A stretch of 14,292 nucleotides of DNA from JAKJGV01 sp964617565 (GTDB lineage: Bacteria; Verrucomicrobiota; Kiritimatiellia; CAIQIC01; JAGNIJ01): contig CAZTYH010000073.1 in assembly GCA_964617565.1 (NCBI GenBank), positions 1-14,292 on the forward strand, in the 5' to 3' direction. The notes under the pieces are model-generated. The model had not been told where the DNA came from. It saw nothing but the letters and a program-made list of their open reading frames with translations, and ran no database searches. Position 1 is the stretch's first letter. Each line of letters begins with the position of its first letter. A program made the translations under genes and the position numbers. Shown here piece after piece: positions 1 to 7,062 of this stretch.

Positions 1-1901
1 CCGGCCTTGTCGCCCTGTTTGGCGTAGACCTGGCTGAGGTGCAGCAGCGGCCAGACGTTTTTCGGCATCATCTGCGCGGCCTTGTTCAGCGCGCGTTCGG
101 CGGCATCAAGGTTCCCGACCTGCAGCTCGGCGATGCCGAGATATTGCCAGGCGGAAGCCATCTCCGGCGCGCCGCGGGTCAGCAGCATGCTGACGGCGCG
201 CAGTTCGGGATAGCGTCCGAGCGCCATGTAGAAGTTGGCCGCACCGATGAGCCGCGGGGAGTTCGCGGGGCGGCGCGCCCGGCCCAGCCGGTCCGCATAG
301 GCCGCGCGTTCACGCTCGAGCAAAGCCAGGCCCTGCTCCTGCAACTCCGCGTCCTCCGCGATAGCCCTGTTCGCGGACAATGCCCGGACGAGCACCGCGG
401 TGGTTCCGTCGAAATAGACCAGCAGCCAGCGGCGGCTGCCAAGCAGCGTGCGAACGGCAAAGGTCGCGCCGGGCACGGTGCAGTTTATGATCGCCGCGCC
501 CGTCTCCCACTTTTCTTCCAACTCCTGCCACGCCTGCTCCACGCCGGCCAGGCATTTCCCGCCGAGACTGAAGATATCCGGGGAATAAACGCCCGCGCGG
601 CTGTCAATGAAGACCTTCCGATCCCGGAATTTCCACAACAGGAACCCGCCATCGGTCGGAAGATTGAAGGCCCGGTCCGGGAATCCCGGCTTGTTCAACG
701 CAGCCGATGCAGCGGTCGGGTAAAGCGACGTTTCCGCCCCCAGACCAAAGGAGGAAATGCTTCCGGAAGCGGTGTAATAGGTGTTGCCGACAACCAGGCA
801 CAGGGAAATGAAGACCAGCAACGCTGCTACGCCTGCTCCGATGGCGGGAAGCTGGGGCATGTCCGTATTCAGGAGCTTGCGGACCACCCCGGCCAACGCG
901 TCGCCGATCGCCCGGAGGCTCAACGCAAGGAAGGGGAACGCGAGCAGCGCAAAGAAATCGGCATACCACAACGAAAGCACCGCAAAGAAGGCGGCGCCGA
1001 CCGCGAGGATCGTCAGCGGCAACGGAAGCCGCCGCCGTTCCGAGACGAGTCCGCCCGCGCCAATGATCAGCGCAAACGTCACGAGGTGCCTGGCCGCCAC
1101 GGACCCGCTGAACTGAGAGCTGAACGGCGATATCCACTCTCTTGCTTCAGTCGCCCGTGCGCCCAGCGCCGCGAAGGCTTGTCCATAGACTTGAACGTGA
1201 TAGGGATTGAGCAGCGTGACGATGAGTGTCGCGCCGGTCAGCGCGATCAGCGTGTTCAAGTCGCGCGCGGGCGCATCATCGCCCGCTTCCGGCGATTTCT
1301 TTCGGATCCATGCATCCGCCGCGAACGCCACGCAGATCATGGGACCGATAAGAAATGACGCGTGGAAGTTCACCCAGAGAATCTGCATCGGCAGAAGGAC
1401 AATCCAGGGAACCATCGGCGAGCGAACGCGCGCGAGGACGAAGACGAAGACGGCGGTAAAAAGGAGCGCGAAAGACTGGGGGCCGACGACAAACCGCGGC
1501 GCGAGAATCCATGCGGAAAGAAGTAACGCCAGCGTCGTGCTCGTCGCGCCCGCCCATTTCCTGCGGACGGGGAGCATGAGCGCGAAGGCCGCGGTGACGG
1601 CCAGCATGTGGAGGATGCTGATCGCCGCCGAGCCGGAGCCGCCGATGTTCCAGAAAGAATAAAGGAGGCGATCATAGAGCCACGAGATGTTCATCCACGG
1701 CTGACCGGCGGCGGTAAAGCTGAACGAATCCACGCGGGGAATGCCGTGCCCGGCGATCCAGCGCCCCGCGACGAGGTGCGTCCAGAAATCCGCGTTGCCG
1801 ATCGTGCGAATGCCAAGGACAGCCACAACAAGCAACCCGGCGAGAACAAGAATACGGCCGGCCAGGGTTTGCGACTCGGTCTCATTGGTCTGCGTGTTCA
1901 T
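1..1901 (-). CDS. GT-C-like multi-membrane protein with C-terminal TPR tail (3' end outside window)
   Basis: The frame is open from an ATG at 1901 to the window edge (633 codons), so the gene is cut at its 3' end. The start is well supported: AGGAGGG lies 7 bases upstream (1915-1909). Residues 1-14 are polar, then a hydrophobic helix runs to about 34, followed by the conserved-looking stretch GNADFWTHLVAGRWIAGHG (35-53). Many further hydrophobic helices follow to about residue 390. After that comes a soluble region with a DGGFLLWKF/FIDSRAGVY section, then a tetratricopeptide-like stretch from about 580 (AWQYLGIAELQVGNLDAAERAL) that continues off the edge. The first-loop layout with an acidic residue near an aromatic and a His resembles GT-C lipid-linked-sugar glycosyltransferases and related TPR membrane proteins common in Planctomycetes and Verrucomicrobia. 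I infer a cytoplasmic-membrane role in cell-surface glycan or protein modification; the substrate is unknown. The upstream neighbour on the same strand is the lyase, 162 bases away. Confidence 0.85.
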   Translation of the reverse strand, partial: MNTQTNETESQTLAGRILVLAGLLVVAVLGIRTIGNADFWTHLVAGRWIAGHGIPRVDSFSFTAAGQPWMNISWLYDRLLYSFWNIGGSGSAAISILHMLAVTAAFALMLPVRRKWAGATSTTLALLLSAWILAPRFVVGPQSFALLFTAVFVFVLARVRSPMVPWIVLLPMQILWVNFHASFLIGPMICVAFAADAWIRKKSPEAGDDAPARDLNTLIALTGATLIVTLLNPYHVQVYGQAFAALGARATEAREWISPFSSQFSGSVAARHLVTFALIIGAGGLVSERRRLPLPLTILAVGAAFFAVLSLWYADFFALLAFPFLALSLRAIGDALAGVVRKLLNTDMPQLPAIGAGVAALLVFISLCLVVGNTYYTASGSISSFGLGAETSLYPTAASAALNKPGFPDRAFNLPTDGGFLLWKFRDRKVFIDSRAGVYSPDIFSLGGKCLAGVEQAWQELEEKWETGAAIINCTVPGATFAVRTLLGSRRWLLVYFDGTTAVLVRALSANRAIAEDAELQEQGLALLERERAAYADRLGRARRPANSPRLIGAANFYMALGRYPELRAVSMLLTRGAPEMASAWQYLGIAELQVGNLDAAERALNKAAQMMPKNVWPLLHLSQVYAKQGDKA

Positions 1902-2004
1902 TTTTATGCCCTCCTGCGATCCTGTTCCAAAAGTGCGTTCATTGTGTGCGATGCCCCCCTTTTCGAGCAAGAGTGAAAAACGGGGCGGAAAGGGGTTGGG
2001 CTTC

Positions 2005-2056
2005 CCGCCTGTTTTTCCTGAATTCCACCCGCGGCCGCCACCGACAGGCGGTGGCG
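2005..2056. repeat. Two mutually exclusive inverted repeats in the 162-base spacer
   Basis: A perfect 8-bp stem, CGCCACCG (2036-2043) with CGGTGGCG (2049-2056), encloses a 5-base loop. The same central bases, ACAGGCGG (2044-2051), are also the exact reverse complement of CCGCCTGT (2005-2012), so a second 8-bp helix could form instead. The structure sits just after the stop of the lyase gene and ahead of the membrane-protein gene, both read on the minus strand. No T-run follows either stem in the minus direction, so it is not a standard intrinsic terminator. It could be a transcript-end stabiliser, an attenuator-like switch, or a dispersed palindromic repeat. The rest of 1902-2063 shows nothing beyond the ribosome binding site of the downstream gene. 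Confidence 0.5.
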
Positions 2057-2063
2057 AACACGG

Positions 2064-3440
2064 TTACAGATTTGGCTCGGTCGAATGCTGAAGGATATGA
2101 TCCAGTTCGGCTTCGGGCATGATGTTTTTTTCGACCACCAGTTCGCGCAGCGTCTTCCCTGTAGCTTTCGACTCTTTCACCAATTCCGCCACGCGATCAT
2201 AGCCCAGCTTCGGATTCAACACGGTGGCCAGGCCCGTGCTTGTTTCGAAGTAGCGACGGCACTTTTCCCGGTTGGCCGCGATACCGGCAATGCACTTATT
2301 TGCCAGCATGACCGCCGCGCGATCCAGCACCTTGATGGCCTTCACCAGATGCAGCCCGATGAGCGGCATATGCGTGTTCAGCTCCAACTGTCCCATGCTG
2401 CACGCAAGGGACACGACATATTCATTGCCCATCACCTGCAGGCAGGCCATGTTCGCCGCTTCGCAGATGCTCGGATTCACTTTGCCGGGCATGATGGACG
2501 ATCCGGGCTCCACGGCCGGCAGCGTGATCTCGGCCAGGCCCGTATTCGGACCGGAAGCGAGCAGGCGGAGATCGTTGCATATTTTGTGCATATCCATAGC
2601 CGCCAGTTTCAACGCGGACGCCATCTCGGCGATATCCGTCAGGAACTGCGTGATTTCGACGCCGTTCTCCGCGCCTTCATAGGTTACCCCGGTGAGCACG
2701 CCGAGTTCCCGGATGATAACGGGACGGAAATCCTTTTTCGTATTGAGGCCGGTGCCGATCGCGTTGCCGCCGATTCCCATCTTGAGCATTTTCTGGCGCG
2801 CCGCCTCGATTCGGCGAATGTCCTTCTCCAGTGCACATGCATAGGCCATGAACTCCTGCCCCAGCCGGATGGGAACGGCATCGCTCAAGTGTGTTCGACC
2901 GCTCTTGATGACATCGGTGAATTCCTGCGCTTTCTTTTTCAGCTCCGCGACAAGCGCCCGCAGACTGCCCACCAGTTTTACAGAGAGCTCAACGCCTGCG
3001 ATCTTGATTGCCGATGGGATGACGTTGTTTGTGGACTGCCCCATGTTGACATGGTCATGCGGATGAATAACGGAGCGATCCCCCTTGCTCCCGCCCAGGC
3101 TTTCGGCCGCGATATTGGCGATCACCTCGTTGACATTCATGTTCGTGGACGTGCCCGAGCCCGACTGAAACACATCCAGCGGAAATTGATTCTCCAGCCC
3201 GCCCGCGATGATTTTCCTGCACGCGTCTGAAATGGCGTTCGCGCGCCGGGCATCCAGCATATCCAGTTCCTTGTTCGCCCGGGCACACGCCCATTTCAGC
3301 TTGACGATGCCGTACACGATTTCCAGCGGCATGCGTTCGCCCGCCACATCGAAGTTCTCCAGCGAGCGCACGGTGTGGATTCCGTAGAGTGCTTCATCCG
3401 GAACCTGCTTTTCGCCCAGCGAATCTTTTTCTATTCTCAT
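2064..3440 (-). CDS. Class II fumarase/aspartase-superfamily lyase, probably aspartate ammonia-lyase
   Basis: A 458-residue protein, full length for the family. Members act in the cytoplasm as homotetramers that add or remove fumarate: aspartase converts L-aspartate to fumarate plus ammonia, and fumarase interconverts malate and fumarate. The N-terminal LGEKQVPDEALYGIHT (8-23) is aspartase-like, whereas fumarases usually have YGAQT. Other family landmarks are GTSTNMNVNEVIAN (96-109), HVNMGQSTN (130-138), GRTH (181-184), KICNDLRLLASGP (286-298), the catalytic loop GSSIMPGKVNP (313-323, with Ser314/Ser315, Lys320 and Asn322) and GQLELN (350-355). Two positions are odd: Asn139 where STND is usual, and Ser186 where QDAVP is usual. 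The start ATG directly touches the assembly gap, so its ribosome binding site and promoter are unseen and a slightly longer N-terminus cannot be excluded. The gene is divergent from the flavin reductase gene across the gap. Aspartase is favoured over fumarase, but the choice is not firm. Confidence 0.9.
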   Translation of the reverse strand: MRIEKDSLGEKQVPDEALYGIHTVRSLENFDVAGERMPLEIVYGIVKLKWACARANKELDMLDARRANAISDACRKIIAGGLENQFPLDVFQSGSGTSTNMNVNEVIANIAAESLGGSKGDRSVIHPHDHVNMGQSTNNVIPSAIKIAGVELSVKLVGSLRALVAELKKKAQEFTDVIKSGRTHLSDAVPIRLGQEFMAYACALEKDIRRIEAARQKMLKMGIGGNAIGTGLNTKKDFRPVIIRELGVLTGVTYEGAENGVEITQFLTDIAEMASALKLAAMDMHKICNDLRLLASGPNTGLAEITLPAVEPGSSIMPGKVNPSICEAANMACLQVMGNEYVVSLACSMGQLELNTHMPLIGLHLVKAIKVLDRAAVMLANKCIAGIAANREKCRRYFETSTGLATVLNPKLGYDRVAELVKESKATGKTLRELVVEKNIMPEAELDHILQHSTEPNL

Positions 3441-3540
3441 NNNNNNNNNNNNNNNNNNNNNNNNNNNNNNNNNNNNNNNNNNNNNNNNNNNNNNNNNNNN
3501 NNNNNNNNNNNNNNNNNNNNNNNNNNNNNNNNNNNNNNNN
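3441..3540. other. Assembly gap (100 N) between divergent genes
   Basis: Exactly 100 Ns, the usual placeholder for a scaffold gap of unknown true length. It replaces the divergent promoter region of the lyase (left) and the flavin reductase (right), and the first codons of the flavin reductase. Open frames that appear to cross it are not evidence of a gene. Confidence 0.98.
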
Positions 3541-4020
3541 TATCCCGAGCCGGTTGCTCTCGTGACGACCCGCAGCTCGGCGGGCCGCCCGAACGTCATG
3601 GCCGTGGGATGGATCACCTTCGCATCGGACGATCCCGTCATGTTCGTGCTCGGTATAGACGACGAAGCCTACACGTACGAACTGATCCAGGAGACCCGCG
3701 AATTCGTCGTCGCATTCCCCCACGCAGGCATGGCGAGGGAAACGCTTTATGCGGGCACGCATCACGGGCACAAGATCGAGAAGTTGAGCCTGGCCGGACT
3801 GACCACGCAGGACGGCGTGAAGGTGAGAGCGCCGTTGATCGCCGATGCCGTCGTAAACTTCGAGTGCGAATTGGTCGAGATCACTCGGCCCGGCAATTGT
3901 CCGTTGATCGTCGGGAAAGTGGTGGCCGCGCATGAAAACACGATGCCGAATCTGAAACGCCTGCTGAACACGGCAAAGGGCTACAAGCTGGGCGGCGTTT
4001 CATCGAACAGCGAGAGTTGA
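3541..4020 (+). CDS. Flavin reductase-like FMN-binding domain protein (5' end lost in gap)
   Basis: The visible 159 residues begin YPEPVALVTT, followed by GRPNVMAVGWITFAS and then YTYELIQETREFVVAFP. This is the typical N-terminal half of the flavin reductase-like / flavoredoxin split-barrel family, which binds FMN and is often paired with an NAD(P)H or ferredoxin donor. Family members normally have only about 10-20 residues before the PxPVALVTT strand, so little is missing. The ATG at 3562 is internal to the conserved domain and is not the real start. The C-terminal half (FECELVEITRPGNCPLIVGKVVAAH) is the expected second part of the barrel. The specific redox substrate cannot be told from sequence. 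The last 40 bases overlap the 3' end of mutS on the opposite strand. It is divergent from the lyase gene and has no co-directional partner in the window. Confidence 0.88.
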   Translation, partial: YPEPVALVTTRSSAGRPNVMAVGWITFASDDPVMFVLGIDDEAYTYELIQETREFVVAFPHAGMARETLYAGTHHGHKIEKLSLAGLTTQDGVKVRAPLIADAVVNFECELVEITRPGNCPLIVGKVVAAHENTMPNLKRLLNTAKGYKLGGVSSNSES

Positions 4021-6503
4021 TCCCTGTTTTCACGAACACGGCGCGAGTGGCGCGCGATTTTCGGCTGTCCGCCCTCGCCAAATTCGCCTTCCTCGAGATT
4101 TCCAAGAATTTCCTTCGCGCGATCAACCACTTCCTGGGGCAACCCCGCAAGACGGGCGACCTGTATGCCATAACTCTTATCCGCGCCACCCGGCACGATT
4201 TTGCGGAGGAAGGCGATGCGATCGTTCTTTTCGCGGACCAGCACGTTGTAATTTTTTACGCCGCGCAAGGTCAGCGCCAGGTCTGTCAGCTCATGGTAAT
4301 GCGTTGCGAAAAGCGTTTTCGCCCGCACACGCGGGTTGTTGTGCAGATACTCCGCCACCGCCCACGCGATGCTGATTCCGTCGAACGTGCTGGTGCCGCG
4401 CCCGATCTCGTCGAGTACAATCAGGCTTCGCGCAGTCGCGTTGTTCAAAATGTTAGCCGTTTCCTGCATCTCCACCATGAACGTGCTGCGGCCCCGCGCC
4501 AGATCGTCGCTCGCGCCGACCCGCGTGAACACCCGGTCCACCAGGGAGATCTCCGCCTCCCCCGCAGGCACAAAAGAGCCCATCTGCGCCATGACAACGA
4601 TCAGCGCGACCTGCCGGATATAGGTGGACTTGCCCGCCATGTTCGGACCGGTAATGATCGCCAGTTGATTCTCCTCGCCATCCAGCAGCGTATCGTTCGG
4701 CACAAAGCGCTCGGCGTCTGGCATCTGTTCAACCACCGGGTGCCGTCCATCGCGAATAAAAAGGCGTGTCCCTTCCGTCATTTTCGGACGGGCATATCCC
4801 ATCGAAAGCGCGCGCTCGGCCAGGGCCGCGAGCACATCCAATTGCGCGGACGCGTCCGCTGTCCGCTGGATCGCTACCGTCTCCTTCACTGCTTCTTCGC
4901 GCACCTGCGTGAACAGCTCGTACTCGAGCTGCAGCGACCGCTCCTGCGCGCCGAGTATCCGGTTTTCATACTCCTTCAGTTCGGGCGTGATAAACCGCTC
5001 CGCGTTCACCAGCGTCTGTTTGCGCACGTAGTCGGCAGGCACCTGGTCGAGGTTGCTTTTCGTGACCTCGATGTAATAGCCGAATACTTTGTTGTGGCGG
5101 ATCTTCAACGACTTGATTCCCGTTCGGTCCTGCTCGCGGGTCTGCAGCTCGGCCAGCCACTGACGCCCCTCGGTGGCTGCGGCGCGCAATTGATCAAGCT
5201 CCTCGTGATACCCTTTGCGAATCAGCCCGCCATCCTTCACCGATATCGGCGGCTCTTCCGCAATCGCGCGGTCAATCAACTCCACCAGTTGCGGCATCGG
5301 CGCAAGCCGCTCCCGCAAATCTGCAAGCAGCCCCGCCCCGTCGCCCACCACCGTCTGCCGCACATCCGGCAATGCGGCCAGCGATGCGCCAAGCGCCCGT
5401 AAATCGCGGGCATTTCCGCTTCCGGCGCCCAGCCGCGCGATCAGCCGTTCCAGGTCTTTTACCCGCAACAGCTCGTTACGCACATCCGTCAGCATCGCCC
5501 GGTTCCGGGTGAACGCCTCCAAGGCATCGTGACGCCGTCCGATTTCTGAAAGGTCCGTCAGCGGCCGCAAAAGCCAATCGCGCAGCAGGCGGGCGCCCAT
5601 CGCGGTTCGCGTGGAATCAAGCACCTTCAGCAGGGTCGCATTCACACCCGGCCGACCGGGACCGCGCACGGCCGCGAGATCGAGATTCGAAATCGTTGCT
5701 TCGTCCAGCATCATATAATCGGACGGGTTCCGCACCTGCAGGCTGCGCACGTGCCCCACCTGCCGCCGCAGATCCTGCTTCACGTAATGCAGCACGGCGC
5801 CGGCCGCGCCGATGCCCGCCTTCAGCCCGTCACACCCGAAACCGGAAAGGGAATGCACGCCGAAGTGGCGCGTGAGAAAATCGTGCGCGGCGTCATATTC
5901 AAACGTCCAATCCTCGTGTGAACTCAGCAACGTTCCACCCGATGCCCGGAGCAGCGCGGCAAATTCCGGTGCGTCGCGCCGCTCTTCCGGGACCACGCAT
6001 TCCGCCGGAGCGCAACGAAGGAGATTGTCCTGCAACGCCGACAGGTCGTCGCTCTCTTCCACGTGAAAAGCGCCGGTGGAAAGATCGAGCAGCGCGAGCC
6101 CGAACCGGCCCTCCGCGTCGCACAGGCCGGCCAGGTAGTTGTGGCGGTTCGACTCGAGCACATTTTCCTCGAGGACCGTGCCGGGGGTAACCACGCGCGT
6201 GATCTCGCGCCGCACAATGCCTTTTGCCTGTGAAGGGTCCTCGACCTGGTCGCAAATCGCCACCTTGCGTCCAGCGCGAATCATCTTGGCGAGATAGGAG
6301 TCGGCGGCGTGATACGGCACCCCGCACATTGGAATGCCCTGGCGCTTGGTCAGCGCGATGTCGAGAATCTGCGACGCCTCTTTCGCGTCGTCGAAAAACA
6401 TCTCGTAGAAATCACCGAGCCGGAAAAAAAGGATCGTATCGGGATCCACTTCGCCCCGGATACGCCGGTACTGCCCCATCATTGGTGTTGTCTGGTCGGA
6501 CAT
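3981..6503 (-). CDS. mutS: DNA mismatch repair protein MutS
   Basis: An 840-residue MutS1, normal length. It recognises mismatches and small loops as a dimer and uses ATP to switch to a sliding clamp that recruits MutL. The mismatch-wedge motif is GDFYEMF with Phe32-x-Glu34. The core and lever domains follow, including the clamp segment IRHNKVFGYYIEVTKSN (468-484). The ATPase has Walker A GPNMAGKST (619-627), Walker B LIVLDEIGRGTS (694-705) and the ATHYHELTDL segment (733-742). QLSLF at 829-833 is a canonical beta-clamp-binding peptide. I place the start at the ATG giving MSDQTTPMMGQY, which matches the usual MutS N-terminus. In-frame starts at 6515 (ATG) and 6521 (GTG) would add 4 or 6 residues, and none has a strong Shine-Dalgarno. 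A possible -10 hexamer TATGAT lies at 6550-6545 without a good -35. The acidic zinc-finger gene lies 118 bases upstream on the same strand and may be co-transcribed. No mutL is seen. Confidence 0.97.
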   Translation of the reverse strand: MSDQTTPMMGQYRRIRGEVDPDTILFFRLGDFYEMFFDDAKEASQILDIALTKRQGIPMCGVPYHAADSYLAKMIRAGRKVAICDQVEDPSQAKGIVRREITRVVTPGTVLEENVLESNRHNYLAGLCDAEGRFGLALLDLSTGAFHVEESDDLSALQDNLLRCAPAECVVPEERRDAPEFAALLRASGGTLLSSHEDWTFEYDAAHDFLTRHFGVHSLSGFGCDGLKAGIGAAGAVLHYVKQDLRRQVGHVRSLQVRNPSDYMMLDEATISNLDLAAVRGPGRPGVNATLLKVLDSTRTAMGARLLRDWLLRPLTDLSEIGRRHDALEAFTRNRAMLTDVRNELLRVKDLERLIARLGAGSGNARDLRALGASLAALPDVRQTVVGDGAGLLADLRERLAPMPQLVELIDRAIAEEPPISVKDGGLIRKGYHEELDQLRAAATEGRQWLAELQTREQDRTGIKSLKIRHNKVFGYYIEVTKSNLDQVPADYVRKQTLVNAERFITPELKEYENRILGAQERSLQLEYELFTQVREEAVKETVAIQRTADASAQLDVLAALAERALSMGYARPKMTEGTRLFIRDGRHPVVEQMPDAERFVPNDTLLDGEENQLAIITGPNMAGKSTYIRQVALIVVMAQMGSFVPAGEAEISLVDRVFTRVGASDDLARGRSTFMVEMQETANILNNATARSLIVLDEIGRGTSTFDGISIAWAVAEYLHNNPRVRAKTLFATHYHELTDLALTLRGVKNYNVLVREKNDRIAFLRKIVPGGADKSYGIQVARLAGLPQEVVDRAKEILGNLEEGEFGEGGQPKIARHSRRVRENRDQLSLFDETPPSL

Positions 6504-6621
6504 GTTTCGGCCCATTGTCACGAATCACGCACTACGACCGAAGCATCATAGGGGATTCCACGAGGAGATGCGACGAATTTGCGCTTTCCGGGAAACAGGC
6601 CGGGCAACGAACGGATGCGGT

Positions 6622-6915
6622 TCAGTTTTTCTCGTCCTCGAAGCCTTCCGCGTCTTCGTCTTCCTCGACTTCTTCGAAATCGTCCTTATCCAGAACCTTG
6701 TCCAGATCGCTGACGTCATCGAAATCGGGGCCGGTCTCCTCCTCTTCCTCGTCGTCCTCTTCCTGGTCCGCGCAATCCGGACAAACTGCCGACTTCGGAA
6801 AACAGGCGCGGCAGAATTCGGAGCCGCACATGGAGCATTCTCTCATGTAATCGTCCCCGTGCATGGGACATCCCTGCCCCAGCGCATAAAACCCGGTTTC
6901 ATCATTCACGGCCAT
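6622..6915 (-). CDS. Small protein with B-box-like zinc finger and highly acidic C-terminus
   Basis: 97 residues from the ATG at 6915, chosen because AGGGAG sits about 6 bases upstream; a start at 6966 would add 17 residues but lacks this support. After MAVNDETGFYALGQG the protein has C-x2-H-x7-C-x2-C-x4-C-x2-C-x6-C-x2-C (about residues 16-48). The eight ligands are arranged as in B-box-type cross-brace zinc fingers, which occur in bacteria as short CxxH...CxxC...CxxC...CPxC modules. The remaining 49 residues are strongly acidic, with about 29 Asp or Glu, and include EEDDEEEEE. There is no signal peptide or membrane helix, so it should be cytoplasmic. The function is unknown: a protein-protein adaptor or chaperone-like acidic protein is possible, and nucleic-acid mimicry is only speculation. 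It is 118 bases upstream of mutS on the same strand, separated from the HNH gene by a terminator and preceded by a plausible promoter. Confidence 0.85.
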   Translation of the reverse strand: MAVNDETGFYALGQGCPMHGDDYMRECSMCGSEFCRACFPKSAVCPDCADQEEDDEEEEETGPDFDDVSDLDKVLDKDDFEEVEEDEDAEGFEDEKN

Positions 6916-6983
6916 GTCCCACTCCCTGTCCTCTTTCGACCGCGGAACCCGATCCCCGCGTCTCACTTCCTACATATACACCG

Positions 6984-7011
6984 AATATGCGACACGATAA
7001 GGGGGAGTCAA
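6984..7011 (-). promoter_or_regulatory. Candidate sigma-70-type promoter for the zinc-finger gene
   Basis: On the minus strand TTGACT (7011-7006) and CATATT (6989-6984) are separated by 16 bases, matching 5 of 6 and 4 of 6 of the consensus. Transcription would begin near 6977, giving a leader of about 60 bases before the ATG at 6915. The -35 box overlaps the T-tract of the upstream terminator. This is a match by eye only. Confidence 0.35.
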
Positions 7012-7035
7012 AAAAAATTTGTACCCATGTACAAA
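7010..7035 (-). terminator. Rho-independent-like terminator after the HNH gene
   Basis: Read on the minus strand, TTTGTAC and GTACAAA form a 7-bp stem with loop ATGG (7035-7018), followed immediately by eight Ts (7017-7010). It lies 27 bases past the HNH gene stop. The stem is AT-rich and weaker than usual, but the T-tract is perfect. The 18-base palindrome TTTGTACATGGGTACAAA could instead, or also, be a repressor operator for the promoter that abuts it. Confidence 0.65.
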
Positions 7036-7062
7036 ATCGTGGGCTCAGGCGTTTAAACCGGG

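Noticed and set aside
39..1358. Long plus-strand open frame (439 codons) opposite the left membrane protein
   Set aside because: Its translation is rich in Arg, Gln and Gly and resembles no family. The minus strand carries a continuous, recognisable membrane/TPR protein with a strong Shine-Dalgarno. It is a high-GC antisense shadow.
3441..3641. Apparent N-terminal extension of the lyase through the N-run
   Set aside because: The bases are unknown, and the residues beyond the gap are the antisense of the flavin reductase. The frame is open only because Ns contain no stop.
4017..5402. Long plus-strand open frame (461 codons) opposite mutS
   Set aside because: MutS on the minus strand is unambiguous. 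The antisense product is His/Arg/Gln-rich with no family features.
6622..6915. Acidic protein as a phage-type DNA mimic or anti-restriction protein
   Set aside because: Acidity alone does not support this. The N-terminal zinc finger and chromosomal setting point elsewhere, and no phage gene is nearby.
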